Source: Halocalculus aciditolerans (GTDB lineage: Archaea > Halobacteriota > Halobacteria > Halobacteriales > Halobacteriaceae). From it: DNA of 64,000 bases. Every line of letters begins with the position of its first letter. The stretch's first letter is position 1. A program made the translations under genes and the position numbers. The stretch spans positions 248,001 through 312,000 of the forward strand of contig NZ_BMPG01000003.1 of NCBI RefSeq assembly GCF_014647475.1, given 5' to 3'. Shown here one piece after another: positions 43,394 through 52,079 of the stretch. The notes under the pieces were generated by a model, which saw only the letters and a program-made list of their open reading frames with translations, did no database searches and had not been told where the DNA came from.

Positions 43394-44388
43394 AGAATGT
43401 CACCTCCCGTACGCGACTGGTAGATCCAGATGCCGAGGAACATAATCACCATGAGGATGAACGCCGCGGCGGCACCGAGCGGCCAGTTCCCGGCCGAGCC
43501 GAACTGAGAGGCGATGAATTCGCCGACGGTCGCAGTGTCCGTCCCGCCGAGGAGCTCTGGGATGACGTACGCCCCGACTGCGGGGATAAAGACGAGGAAG
43601 CTCCCGGCGATGACGCCCGGCATCGAGAGCGGGAGAGTCACTCTCCGGAAGGCGTCCCAGCGGTCCGCACCCAGGTCCATCGCCGCTTCTTCGAGCGTGG
43701 TGTCAAGCTGTTCGAGGCTGGCGTAGACGGGCAGAATCATGAACGGGACGTAGATGTAGACGAGGCCGAAGCCGACGGCGAAGTTCGAGTAGAGGAGGCT
43801 GACGTTGTCCGCGATGTTCAGGGTCGTGAGGAGATTGTCGAGGAGCCCGTTCTTCGCGAGCATGATCTTGATGGCGTAGACGCGCACCAGGTAGGACGCC
43901 CAGTAGGGGAGGACGACGAGGGCGACGAGGATATTCCGGTAGTTCGCGGGGGCTTTCCGCGCGACGAAGTACGCCATCGGATAGCCGATGGCGAACGCGA
44001 AGACGGTGGTGACGACGCCGAAGTAGATGCTCTTGAAGAGCAATTGGACGTACGCTGTCGGTTCGCCGCCGGCGACGTTCGGGACGAACGGGACGAAGTG
44101 GCCGAGCGCCCAGCCGAGCGTCCACCAGATTGTCTGCGGTATCGACGCACCGTCGGGGACGAAGAAGTATGCGTACTGCTGGATGCCGAGATGCTCTGGG
44201 TCGAGGAGGACGGTCCCGAAGGCTCCCCGGGTCCCGAAACTGTAGTAGAGCATGACGGCGAGCGGCGCGACGAAGAACACGCCGAGCCAGAATGTCGCTG
44301 GCGCGGCGTTGAACACGAGGCCGACGTATCTGTGGCGGCGAACGCGAGTGACCAACCCGCTCCCTCCGCTCGTGCGTTCAGTTGCCAT
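43390..44388 (-). CDS. ABC transporter permease, PotB-type (second system)
   Basis: The 332-residue permease has a first helix AAPATFWLGVFFVAPLAVML, a long extracellular loop after it, and the EAA loop DTTLEEAAMDLGADRWDAFR near residue 230. ATG 44388 (MATERTSGG) is used; an ATG at 44403 would add five residues. It opens the minus-strand operon and is divergent from the Lrp/AsnC regulator gene, with an operator-like palindrome between them. The order (permeases, binding protein, ATPase, dehydrogenases) is unlike the first Pot system. Confidence 0.88.
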   Translation of the reverse strand: MATERTSGGSGLVTRVRRHRYVGLVFNAAPATFWLGVFFVAPLAVMLYYSFGTRGAFGTVLLDPEHLGIQQYAYFFVPDGASIPQTIWWTLGWALGHFVPFVPNVAGGEPTAYVQLLFKSIYFGVVTTVFAFAIGYPMAYFVARKAPANYRNILVALVVLPYWASYLVRVYAIKIMLAKNGLLDNLLTTLNIADNVSLLYSNFAVGFGLVYIYVPFMILPVYASLEQLDTTLEEAAMDLGADRWDAFRRVTLPLSMPGVIAGSFLVFIPAVGAYVIPELLGGTDTATVGEFIASQFGSAGNWPLGAAAAFILMVIMFLGIWIYQSRTGGDIL

Positions 44389-44441
44389 ACGTGAGTTTCT
44401 CACTCACACTGGACCCCGTGGGGAGTAATAGTTTTCCCCAT

Positions 44442-44457
44442 TCGGTGGGATCACCGA
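44442..44457. promoter_or_regulatory. Palindrome TCGGTG-GGAT-CACCGA between transporter and Lrp-type regulator
   Basis: The 6-base arms are exact complements. The site lies in the 152-base divergent gap, 54 bases before the permease start and 84 before the regulator start. Lrp/AsnC proteins often bind such palindromes in the gap next to their own gene. Confidence 0.45.
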
Positions 44458-44540
44458 TGATTCGACACCTATTACGAGTTAAACCCAAAAATACCTCCTC
44501 ATCCGGGTTGTTTTTGACGGAGGGCGTATAACGTACGTGC

Positions 44541-45023
44541 GTGTCAGAGCCCACCCATCCAGCAGCGGACATTGACGATGTCGACCGGAGTATCCTGAAG
44601 ATACTCCAGTCGGACGGTCGGACCGCCCTCTCCGAGATCGCGCGCCGCCTCGACATGGGTAGCGCGACAATCCACGAGCGCGTTCGTACCCTCGAAGAGC
44701 ACGGGTTCATCCGCGAATACCGTGCCGTTCTCGACCCCGAGCTCCTCGGCATCGACGAAGTCGCGTTCGTCAACGTGGAAGCCAATCCCGGTCGGTTCGC
44801 CGAAGTCGGCGAACGCATCGCGGAACACCGCTCCGTCCAGGAGGTCCACGAGCTCACCGGTGCCGCCGACCTCCTCGTGAAAGTCCGCGTCCGTGGACGC
44901 GAAGGCCTCTCCGACTTCCTCTCGACGCTCGGTGAGTACGACGGCGTGCAGAAGACGTCGACGAACGTCGCACTCCGAACCGTCAAGGAGGAGAGCCGCC
45001 TCGACTTGAACGGCGATGACTGA
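44541..45023 (+). CDS. Lrp/AsnC-family transcriptional regulator
   Basis: The 160-residue protein has an N-terminal helix-turn-helix (DRSILKILQSDGRTALSEIA ... MGSATIHERVRTLEEHG, residues 12-60) and a C-terminal RAM sensor domain, in the order usual for Lrp/AsnC proteins. These sense amino acids or related amines. Translation starts at GTG 44541; no ATG fits before the helix-turn-helix. Its stop overlaps the next gene by eight bases, so it is co-transcribed with the amidinotransferase-fold gene. It probably controls both this operon and the divergent Pot-type importer. Confidence 0.92.
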   Translation: MSEPTHPAADIDDVDRSILKILQSDGRTALSEIARRLDMGSATIHERVRTLEEHGFIREYRAVLDPELLGIDEVAFVNVEANPGRFAEVGERIAEHRSVQEVHELTGAADLLVKVRVRGREGLSDFLSTLGEYDGVQKTSTNVALRTVKEESRLDLNGDD

Positions 45024-45879
45024 CCCTTCGGTCCGCTCGGAAGTCGGGTCGCTCGACCGCGTCATCGTCCACGAACCCGGTGACGAGTTCACGAGCGTCG
45101 TCGACCCGGACGCTTGCGGGTGGGACGGGCTCCCGCGGCGGAAGCGCGCCGCGAAGGAGCACGCCGAACTCGTCGATACCCTCGAGTCTCACGACGTCGA
45201 CGTTGTCGAGCTTGGAGAAACCGGTGGCGACCTCGCGGAGTCACTGTTCGTGCGGGACGTCGCGTTCTGCATCGAAGGCGGTGCCGTTGTCGGGCGGATG
45301 CACGAACCGATCCGGCACGGAGAAGAGCTCCGGATGACGAAGCGACTCGTTGACCTCGACATCCCAGTCTACCACAGCGTCCACGGCGACGGTGGGTTTG
45401 AGGTCGGAAACGGTGTCTGGCTGGACGAGGACACCTTGGCGGTCGGCCGGTCGAAGACGACGAATGCGGAAGGCATCCGGCAGGTTCGCGGGGTCCTCGA
45501 CACCTACGGTATCGACATCGTCGAAGTCCCGATCTTCGGAAGCACGGAAAGCACGGGCCAAACGCACCTCGCACTCGTCTTCTCGATGGTCGCCGACGAC
45601 CTCGCGCTCGTCTACTCGCCGGCTGTCCCCTCGGAGTTCCGTGACCTCCTCCACGACCGCGGCATCGAGACGATCGACGTGCCGACGCGCGAACAGCGGA
45701 ACATGGCGACGTCCACCATCGTCGTTGACGAAGACGTCGTGATTCTCTCTGCGGGGAACCCCGAGACGCAGGCCGCGCTCGAAGCCGAAGGCCTCGATGT
45801 GATCGAACTGGATGCCCGAGAGATCCGGAAGACAGGCGGCGGACTGAAGGGGCTCGTCCTTCCCCTGGCACGTTCGTAG
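45016..45879 (+). CDS. Amidinotransferase/arginine deiminase-fold protein lacking the catalytic Cys
   Basis: The 287-residue protein has the beta/alpha propeller fold of arginine deiminase, dimethylarginine hydrolase and amidinotransferases. FVRDVAFCIEGGAVVGRMHEPIRHGEE and GGFEVGNGVWLDEDTLAVG fit the family. His184 in QTHLALVF aligns with the catalytic His, but the Asp that normally follows in HLD is Ala. The C-terminal motif, usually GGG(I/P)xC, reads TGGGLKGLVLPL, with Gly for the nucleophilic Cys. The canonical covalent mechanism is thus impossible; the protein may bind a ligand, use another nucleophile or act as a regulator. It follows the Lrp-type gene with an 8-base overlap. Confidence 0.72.
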   Translation: MTDPSVRSEVGSLDRVIVHEPGDEFTSVVDPDACGWDGLPRRKRAAKEHAELVDTLESHDVDVVELGETGGDLAESLFVRDVAFCIEGGAVVGRMHEPIRHGEELRMTKRLVDLDIPVYHSVHGDGGFEVGNGVWLDEDTLAVGRSKTTNAEGIRQVRGVLDTYGIDIVEVPIFGSTESTGQTHLALVFSMVADDLALVYSPAVPSEFRDLLHDRGIETIDVPTREQRNMATSTIVVDEDVVILSAGNPETQAALEAEGLDVIELDAREIRKTGGGLKGLVLPLARS

Positions 45880-46020
45880 GCCAGAAAACTGGTTAGTGTA
45901 CGGGACACGCATCGCCACGCAGAACAAGTCTCTCTCCCACCCTGATTCCGCCGAATTATTTACGACGAAAACCGGGAGAGGGGGTAAATATTTATCTGTA
46001 GTCGGGGTGAGAGAGCGGGT

Positions 46021-47136
46021 ATGCAGGAGTCCGCTGACGTCGTGGTCGTCGGGGCAGGTGTCACCGGCTGTGGGGTGGCGCGACAGCTCGCGACCGACAG
46101 GGACGTGCTCGTCGTCGACCGCAGCGGTGTCGCCGCGGAAGCGACCGGCCGGGCCGCGGGTCTCGTCGCTCCGACGCTCTTCTACAAGGACGCACCCGAC
46201 GTCGCACGGCACGCGAACGCCTTCTTCCGCGAGTTCGACGGCACCCGGCACTTCGAGTTCACCGAGCGGGACCGCTACGACCTCGTCACCGAGGACGGCG
46301 TTTCAGACGCCAGCGCGGACGCGGAGCGCCTCGCAGATCTCGGTTTCCCCGTGGAATTCTTGGACGCCGAGGAAATCGAGCGACGCGTCCCCCGGTTCGT
46401 CGTCGACAACTACGCCGCTGGCGTCCACTACGGTGATACGGGCTGGGTGGACCCCTACTCGTATACGGTCGCGCTGAAGCGGGACGCCGAAGCGCGTGGC
46501 GCAACGTTCGCGGTCGGCGTCGAGGTCACGGGCGTCGAACCCGGCCGGGTCGAGACAACCGACGGAATCGTGGAGTGTGCGGACGTCGTTGTCGCGGCCG
46601 GCTGGCGAACACGCGATCTCGTCGACGCCGACCTCCCGCTCGCCGCCTACCGCACGCAGTGTGTCGTTCTCGAACCCGAGGAACCCCTCGGAGACGACTT
46701 CCCGCTCGGCCGGCTTGGCGACCGCGGGCTCTACTTCCGTCCGGAGCACAACGGCGACCTCCTTATCGGGGGGAGCCACCAGCGGATGGCTGACCCGACC
46801 GGGGCTTCGACACAGGCTGACGAGTCCTTCGAGCGCGAGATCGCACTCACCGTGCCAGAAATCCTCCGGGGGTTCGACCACGCCGGCCTCGTGAACGGCT
46901 GGGCTGGCGTCGACTCCGCCACGCCGGACGCCCGCCCCGTCGTCGACCGCGTCGACGGGGTCGTTGTCGCCGCCGGGTTCAACGGCCTCGGGATCATGAT
47001 TTCGCCCGCCGCACACGCTGCCGTCACCGAACTCGTCGCTGAGGAGGAGGAGGCGCCGTTCGACCGGTCGGTCTTCGCGCTCGACCGCTTCGAGGGCGGC
47101 GGGGATTTCGAACTGACGACGACGAGCGACCTCTGA
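46021..47136 (+). CDS. FAD-dependent amine/amino-acid oxidoreductase (DAO family)
   Basis: The 371-residue flavoprotein has the dinucleotide-binding motif VVVGAGVTGCGVARQLA at the N-terminus, a second VVVAAGWRTRDLVDADLP and a C-terminal FAD contact VVAAGFNGLGIMISPAAH. It belongs to the D-amino acid oxidase/sarcosine oxidase/glycine oxidase group, which oxidises a C-N bond to an imine. Substrate and electron acceptor are unknown. A TATA-like AAATATTTATC lies near 45987-45997, about 28 bases before the ATG, so it may start its own transcript. A close paralogue lies at 48656, after the aminotransferase. Confidence 0.88.
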   Translation: MQESADVVVVGAGVTGCGVARQLATDRDVLVVDRSGVAAEATGRAAGLVAPTLFYKDAPDVARHANAFFREFDGTRHFEFTERDRYDLVTEDGVSDASADAERLADLGFPVEFLDAEEIERRVPRFVVDNYAAGVHYGDTGWVDPYSYTVALKRDAEARGATFAVGVEVTGVEPGRVETTDGIVECADVVVAAGWRTRDLVDADLPLAAYRTQCVVLEPEEPLGDDFPLGRLGDRGLYFRPEHNGDLLIGGSHQRMADPTGASTQADESFEREIALTVPEILRGFDHAGLVNGWAGVDSATPDARPVVDRVDGVVVAAGFNGLGIMISPAAHAAVTELVAEEEEAPFDRSVFALDRFEGGGDFELTTTSDL

Positions 47137-47182
47137 CGGTACTGGCCGCTCGGCTCCGACCCGACCAGAGCGTACTTACGGT

Positions 47183-47203
47183 ATTCTGCCCAAATCGCAG
47201 AAT
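47183..47203 (+). promoter_or_regulatory. Inverted repeat ATTCTGC-N7-GCAGAAT before the aminotransferase
   Basis: The two 7-base arms are exact complements with a 7-base spacer. The site lies 65 bases before the ATG at 47268 and just upstream of a TATA-like CTATAATTGG (about 47219-47228). ATTC-CGCC-GAAT at 45945-45956, before the first FAD gene, may be a shorter relative. An Lrp/AsnC site is the natural guess. Confidence 0.5.
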
Positions 47204-47267
47204 CTATTTTGGTAGGATGCTATAATTGGCGAAAGTTTATTGGCACTTTCGGTCGATAGTGGAAGTG

Positions 47268-48656
47268 ATGAGTCACGGTGACAACACCCAAGAGCACGAT
47301 CACGCAGCTCGCTTCCGAGAGCAGACCCCAAAGAGCCGTAAGTTCCACGACCGAGCCGCGAGCGTCACACCGCTCGGCGTCGAGTCGAACGTCCGCGCCT
47401 TCGACCCGTACCCGTTCTATACGGAGTCCGCCGATGGATCCTACATCACGGACATCGACGGGAACGAATACCTGGATTTCCTCCTCGCCCTCGGCCCCAT
47501 CATCCTCGGCCACAATCACCCGGAGGTGACGTCGGCGGTACAGGAGATGGCGGAGACCTGCGACATCACGGCGACGCCGACGCGGACGGCCGTCCAGTTC
47601 ATGGAGAAGGTGAAGGAGATGACGCCGTCCATCGAGCGCGTCCGCATGGCGAACTCGGGGACGGAGGCGACGATGCACGCCATCCGAGTCGCGCGCTCCT
47701 ACACGGGGAAGTCGATGATCGCGAAACCCGAAGGCGGCTACGCGGGCGCACACGACTACGCGCTCCAGTCCGTCTGGGCGTCCGAAGAAGCGCTCGGCCC
47801 CGCCGAAGAGCCGAACGCCGTCCCCTACGGGACCGGCATCCCCGAACAGGTCTCGGAGACCGTCGCCCCCATCCCCTTCAACGACAAGGAGAACACGGAG
47901 AAGATCCTCCGAAAGCACGCCGACGACATGGCGGCCGTCATCATCGAGCCCATCATGTTCTCGTGCGGCTGCCTGAAACCGCGCGACGGCTACCACGAGT
48001 TCCTCCGCGACCTCACCGAAGAGTTGGGAATCGTCCTCATCTGGGACGAGGTTATGACGGGCTTCCGACTCGGCCCGCAGTCCGCACAGGGCCGCCTCGG
48101 CGTCACGCCCGACATGACGACGTTCGCGAAAGCCGCCGGTGGTGGCTACCAAGTGGCCGGCTTCGGCGGGCGGAGAGAGATCATGGAGGAGATCGTTCCC
48201 CCCGGAAAAGGCGAGGGGGAGAAGTGGAACTCCTCGGCGTTCCACGGCGGCACCTACAACGGCCACCCGCTCGCGGCGGCCGCGGGGCTCGCCACCCTCG
48301 AAGTCCTCGACAGCGGCGACGTCTACGACCACATCGACCGCCTCGGCGACCGACTCTTCAACGGTCTGCAGGACGCCGCGGACGACGTCGGCATCGACGT
48401 GAACGTCCAGCACATCGGCTCGATGGGCCAGGTCTACATGACCGACGCCGACATCCACCGCTACCGCGACACCTGGCAGGCGAACGAAGAGCAGTTCGCC
48501 GACTGGTGGCTGGAGGCCGCCGCCGACAACGTCCTCTTCGGGAACCCGATGCAGGGCGAGCGGTTCTTCACCACCTACACGCACACGGACGAGCAGGTCG
48601 ACCACGCCATCGAGGTCGCGGAGGACGCCTTCCGCGCCGTCAACCACGACTACTGA
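47268..48656 (+). CDS. Class III aminotransferase (glutamate-1-semialdehyde aminomutase-like)
   Basis: The 462-residue PLP enzyme has RMANSGTEATMHAIRVARS, the Asp segment LIWDEVMTGFRLG and PLP lysine Lys288 in TFAKAAGGGYQVAG. These are closest to glutamate-1-semialdehyde 2,1-aminomutases, but the context (FAD oxidoreductases, importer, aldehyde dehydrogenases) argues for catabolic transamination. ATG 47268 (MSHGDN) is used; the frame is open to 47226. Its stop overlaps the next start by one base. If it were a true aminomutase it would be a second copy of a haem-pathway gene, which is unlikely here. Confidence 0.87.
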   Translation: MSHGDNTQEHDHAARFREQTPKSRKFHDRAASVTPLGVESNVRAFDPYPFYTESADGSYITDIDGNEYLDFLLALGPIILGHNHPEVTSAVQEMAETCDITATPTRTAVQFMEKVKEMTPSIERVRMANSGTEATMHAIRVARSYTGKSMIAKPEGGYAGAHDYALQSVWASEEALGPAEEPNAVPYGTGIPEQVSETVAPIPFNDKENTEKILRKHADDMAAVIIEPIMFSCGCLKPRDGYHEFLRDLTEELGIVLIWDEVMTGFRLGPQSAQGRLGVTPDMTTFAKAAGGGYQVAGFGGRREIMEEIVPPGKGEGEKWNSSAFHGGTYNGHPLAAAAGLATLEVLDSGDVYDHIDRLGDRLFNGLQDAADDVGIDVNVQHIGSMGQVYMTDADIHRYRDTWQANEEQFADWWLEAAADNVLFGNPMQGERFFTTYTHTDEQVDHAIEVAEDAFRAVNHDY

Positions 48657-49846
48657 TGGTGGGGCGCGCTGACGAGCCGCTCCCCGACGCCGCGGACGCC
48701 GTCATCGTCGGTGGCGGCGTCGTCGGCGTCGCCGCGGCGCGCGACCTCGCCCCCGACTACGACGTCGTCGTCGTGGAGAAGGGAGCGGTCGCGGGCGAAG
48801 CGTCCGCCCTCGCGGCCGGCGAGGTGACGCTCGCGACGACCTACATCGGTGAGCGGGAAGGAATCGCGGAGTACGGCACGTCGTTCTTCCGCGACTACTC
48901 CGGCACGGGCGACTTCCACTACGAGGAGCGCAACGGCGTCGAACTCGTCCCGCAGGGGAGAGGCGGGGAGGCGAGAGAGTACGCCGCGGGCCTCCGCGAC
49001 ACGGGCGCGAACGTCGAGTACATCGACCCACCGACGGGGAGAGAGCGATACCCCCGCATCGACTTCGACCGGTTCGACGGCGGCATCGAGTTCCGCGACA
49101 CGGGCTTCCTCGACCCGTACACGTTCGCGACCACGCTCGCCGACGACGCCGAAGACCGCGGCGCGACCATCTGCACTGAACGCGCCGTCACAGGTCTCGT
49201 CGTCGAGAACGGCACCGTGACCGGCGTGGAGACCGAAGGCGGACGCATCGACGCTGACCACGTCGTCGCGGCCGCCGGTTGGCGGACGACGTCCTTCCTC
49301 GCGGAGCATCTGGAGATCCCCGTGCAGCCATACCGGACCCAGTGCATCGTCCTCGAACCCGACGACCCCGTCGGCGAGGACTTCCCGATGGGGTGGCTGC
49401 CCGGCGAGCACGTCTACTTCCGTCCGGAGCTAAACGGGGACGTCCTCGTCGGCGGTTTCTCCTTCGCCGAAGACGACCCGGAGCGCGCGAGCGGGCAGGC
49501 CGATGAGGCGTTCAGACAGCACGTCGCCGAACTCCTCCCGCGGTTCGTCGAAGGCGGGGACCGCGCGCGGTTCGTGAACGGGTGGGCCGGCGTCGACGGC
49601 GCTACTCCGGACACGCTCCCCATCATCGACGCGCCCGATGCGGCTCCCGACGGTCTCGTGGTCGCCGCGGGGTTTCACGGCCGCGGCGTCATGACCGCCC
49701 CCATCGCGGCCGCCATCGTCAACGCCCTCGTCCGTGACACGACTCCCCCGTTCACCCGGGACCCGTTCCGTCTCGACCGCTTCGAGGACACCTCGCCCGA
49801 CTTCGAATTCACCTCCATCAGCGCGGGCGACGACGACTACGACTGA
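48656..49846 (+). CDS. FAD-dependent amine/amino-acid oxidoreductase (DAO family), second copy
   Basis: The 396-residue flavoprotein parallels the one at 46021: VIVGGGVVGVAAARDLA at the start, VVAAAGWRTTSFLAEHLE in the middle and VVAAGFHGRGVMTAPIAA at the end. Shared segments such as YRTQCIVLEPDDPVGEDFP show that the two are paralogues with a matching substrate domain. ATG 48656 overlaps the aminotransferase stop by one base; the much longer open frame upstream is antisense-like noise. The two copies could form a heteromeric oxidase or act on two related substrates. Confidence 0.88.
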   Translation: MVGRADEPLPDAADAVIVGGGVVGVAAARDLAPDYDVVVVEKGAVAGEASALAAGEVTLATTYIGEREGIAEYGTSFFRDYSGTGDFHYEERNGVELVPQGRGGEAREYAAGLRDTGANVEYIDPPTGRERYPRIDFDRFDGGIEFRDTGFLDPYTFATTLADDAEDRGATICTERAVTGLVVENGTVTGVETEGGRIDADHVVAAAGWRTTSFLAEHLEIPVQPYRTQCIVLEPDDPVGEDFPMGWLPGEHVYFRPELNGDVLVGGFSFAEDDPERASGQADEAFRQHVAELLPRFVEGGDRARFVNGWAGVDGATPDTLPIIDAPDAAPDGLVVAAGFHGRGVMTAPIAAAIVNALVRDTTPPFTRDPFRLDRFEDTSPDFEFTSISAGDDDYD

Positions 49847-50021
49847 TCGTACCGCTTGAGAGCTCTCGCTCTCGCACACCCGGACCGACGACTCGGTTTG
49901 ATTCGACGACCACGGCATCGCACTCCGTGCACCGCTCTTGGTCGGCGAGTACGGGAGTGCCAGTCAGTGTCCGCTCCCCCCATGCGGTGATGCGCTGCCC
50001 CGCGCCGCTCTCTACGCACAT
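49818..50021 (-). CDS. Possible small protein with a CxxC motif
   Basis: A 67-codon minus-strand frame from ATG 50021 gives MCVESGAGQRITAWGERTL and later RCTECDAVVVESN, after which the composition turns Arg/Ser-rich. The first 45 residues look protein-like, with one CTEC pair that could bind metal in a dimer. It overlaps the 3' end of the FAD gene on the other strand, which argues against it. I list it as tentative. Confidence 0.25.
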   Translation of the reverse strand: MCVESGAGQRITAWGERTLTGTPVLADQERCTECDAVVVESNRVVGPGVRERELSSGTISRSRRRPR

Positions 50022-50477
50022 TTCGTCGCGGCGGGCGGTGTGCACACGCGAACTCCTCGCGACCGCCGCCTGCGGTCGTACACACGGACGTGCTCGCCGA
50101 TCCAGCGAACCCGCGTGTGCCCATCGCCGACGCCGTGTCGGTATCGCTCCACGGACACGCAACCGTTGCGTCCCGTCTCGAAAGCCCCACCGCGACCAGT
50201 GCGCTCGACGGCCCCGCCGCGCCGTTGACTTCGTGGACGGCGGGTCGGAAGGGTCGGGAGCGCTGACGCGGATTCTCGTCGCCCGCTTCCGCCATCAAGG
50301 ACGACGCGAGACGCGGCCGGAAGCCGGCGACCGGGGCGTCGCTCACGCCATCCCCGACTCCGTCCGGGTGGCCCCGGTCCCCGACGTCGACGACCCGTTC
50401 GACATTCGCGCATCGAAACCACCCAGCGCTCGACCCCGGCGTTCCCCGAGGCCTTCAGCGGGACTGTCTCGAACAGC
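49847..50477. other. 631-base gap between convergent genes
   Basis: Apart from the tentative small protein at 49818-50021, nothing convincing is seen. Long open frames on both strands are rich in Arg, Pro and Ser without domain patterns. On the minus strand, a peptide GCVSVERYRHGVGDGHTRVR and onward (about 50020-50180) has a hint of protein character but no recognised family. Confidence 0.4.
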
Positions 50478-52079
50478 TCAACGCGACTCGGTCTTCCCGT
50501 CGCGGCGGTCCCGCTCACGAGCGTCGGGGTCGCGGCTCTCGGGACTCCCGTGGCCGCCACCGCCGGGCGTTCGGACGGTGACGGTCGAGCCCGCGTCGAC
50601 GTCGACCGTCGTCTTCGCCGGCACGGCCTCGCCGTCGACGAGGTTCTCGCCGGTCGCGCCGTCCGCACCGCCCGAGACGCCTTTCGGCTGGGTGCGTCGC
50701 CGCTCGGTGAGCAGTGAGACGGTAGCGTCACGCTCGACGGTTAGCGAGCGTTCGAGGCCGAGTCCGCCCCGGTGCTCGCCGTCACCGCCGGTTCCCGGTC
50801 GGAAGGCGTAGCGCTCGACGCGGAGCGGGTACTCGGCCTCCAGCACTTCGGCGGGCGTGTTCAGCGTGTTCGTCATCCCGACCTGGACGCCGTCCATCCC
50901 GTCGACGTCACTGGTCGCGCCGGCCCCACCGCCGATGGTCTCGTAGTAGGCGAAGTCACCCTCTCGAGAGCCGATGATGAGGTTGTTCATCGTCCCCTGC
51001 CCGTGAGCGGGCGCGCGTTCCGGGACGGCCTGTGCGAGCGCCGCGAATACGACGTCGGTGACGCGCTGACTCGTCTCGACGTTCCCGCCGACGACGGCCG
51101 CCGGCGACGCGGGGTTCAGGAGAGAGCCTTCTGGCGTCGTCACCGAAACCGGGTCGTAGCAGCCCTGGTTCGGCGGGATCTCCGAGTCAGTCAGGCAGCG
51201 AACGACGAAGTAGACCGCGCTCTTCGCGACGGCGAGCGGGGCGTTGAGGTTTCCGGCGACCTGGTCGGCGGTGCCCGTGAAATCCACGTCCAGCGTCGCG
51301 CCGTCGACGGTGACTGACACTTCGATGGGGACGTCGTCGTCGGTCACGCCGTCGCCCTCTAGCACGTCGTGAGCCTCGTACGTCCCGTCGGGGATTTCGG
51401 CGAGTTCGCTCTCCATGCGGCTGCGTGAGTAGTCGATGACGGCGTCGAAGGCGTCGCGGACCGTGTTGCCGTGCTCCTCGAACAGGTCGCCGAGTCGCTC
51501 CTCGGCGCGGTCGTGGGCGGCGAGCTGCGCGCGAATGTCGGCGCGTCGCTCGCCGGGGGTGCGGACGTTCGCGAGGAAGAGGTTCATGACGTCCTCGACG
51601 ATGTCGCCGTCGCGGACGAGCCGAACGCCGGGGAGGCGGACGCCTTCCTCGTAGATTTCGCGAGCTCCCGCCGGCATGCTGCCGGGCGTGGACCCACCGA
51701 CGTCCGCGTGGTGCGCGCGCGAGACGGCGTACCCGACGATTCCCTCGTCGCCGACCGGTGCGAGCGGCGAGACGAGCGTCACGTCCGGGAGGTGGGTGCC
51801 GCCCTCGAAGGGGTCGTTGAGCGCCCAGACCTCACCCGGCTCGGGGTCCTTCGCCATCACCGCCTCGACGGCCTCGGGCATCGCGCCGAGGTGGACCGGG
51901 ATGTGTTCGGCCTGCGCGACCGTCCGGCCCTCGGCGTCGAAGAGGGCGGTCGAGCAGTCCTGTCGCTCCTTGATGTTCGGGGAGTACGCGCCGCGGATGA
52001 GCACCTGACCCATCTCCTCGGCCACTCCTTCGAGTTGGTTCCGCAGGATTTCGAGCGTGATCGGATCGACGTCACTCAT
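50478..52079 (-). CDS. hyuB: Hydantoinase B/oxoprolinase family protein (HyuB)
   Basis: The 533-residue subunit begins DPITLEILRNQLEGVAEEMG, the standard opening of HyuB-type proteins, followed by RQDCSTALFD and GGTHLPDVTLVSP. The Gly-rich C-terminus (RTPGGGGHGSP) is also conserved. With HyuA it forms an ATP-dependent hydantoinase, 5-oxoprolinase or acetone/acetophenone-carboxylase-like enzyme. ATG 52079 is used because it precedes the conserved opening and overlaps hyuA by four bases; the frame is open to 52148. The C-terminal 20 residues are charged and probably disordered. Confidence 0.9.
   Translation of the reverse strand: MSDVDPITLEILRNQLEGVAEEMGQVLIRGAYSPNIKERQDCSTALFDAEGRTVAQAEHIPVHLGAMPEAVEAVMAKDPEPGEVWALNDPFEGGTHLPDVTLVSPLAPVGDEGIVGYAVSRAHHADVGGSTPGSMPAGAREIYEEGVRLPGVRLVRDGDIVEDVMNLFLANVRTPGERRADIRAQLAAHDRAEERLGDLFEEHGNTVRDAFDAVIDYSRSRMESELAEIPDGTYEAHDVLEGDGVTDDDVPIEVSVTVDGATLDVDFTGTADQVAGNLNAPLAVAKSAVYFVVRCLTDSEIPPNQGCYDPVSVTTPEGSLLNPASPAAVVGGNVETSQRVTDVVFAALAQAVPERAPAHGQGTMNNLIIGSREGDFAYYETIGGGAGATSDVDGMDGVQVGMTNTLNTPAEVLEAEYPLRVERYAFRPGTGGDGEHRGGLGLERSLTVERDATVSLLTERRRTQPKGVSGGADGATGENLVDGEAVPAKTTVDVDAGSTVTVRTPGGGGHGSPESRDPDARERDRRDGKTESR

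Noticed and set aside
47268-48656. Haem-pathway glutamate-1-semialdehyde aminomutase (HemL)
   Set aside because: The sequence is similar to that family, but the gene sits inside a catabolic operon with FAD oxidoreductases. I keep only the family resemblance.
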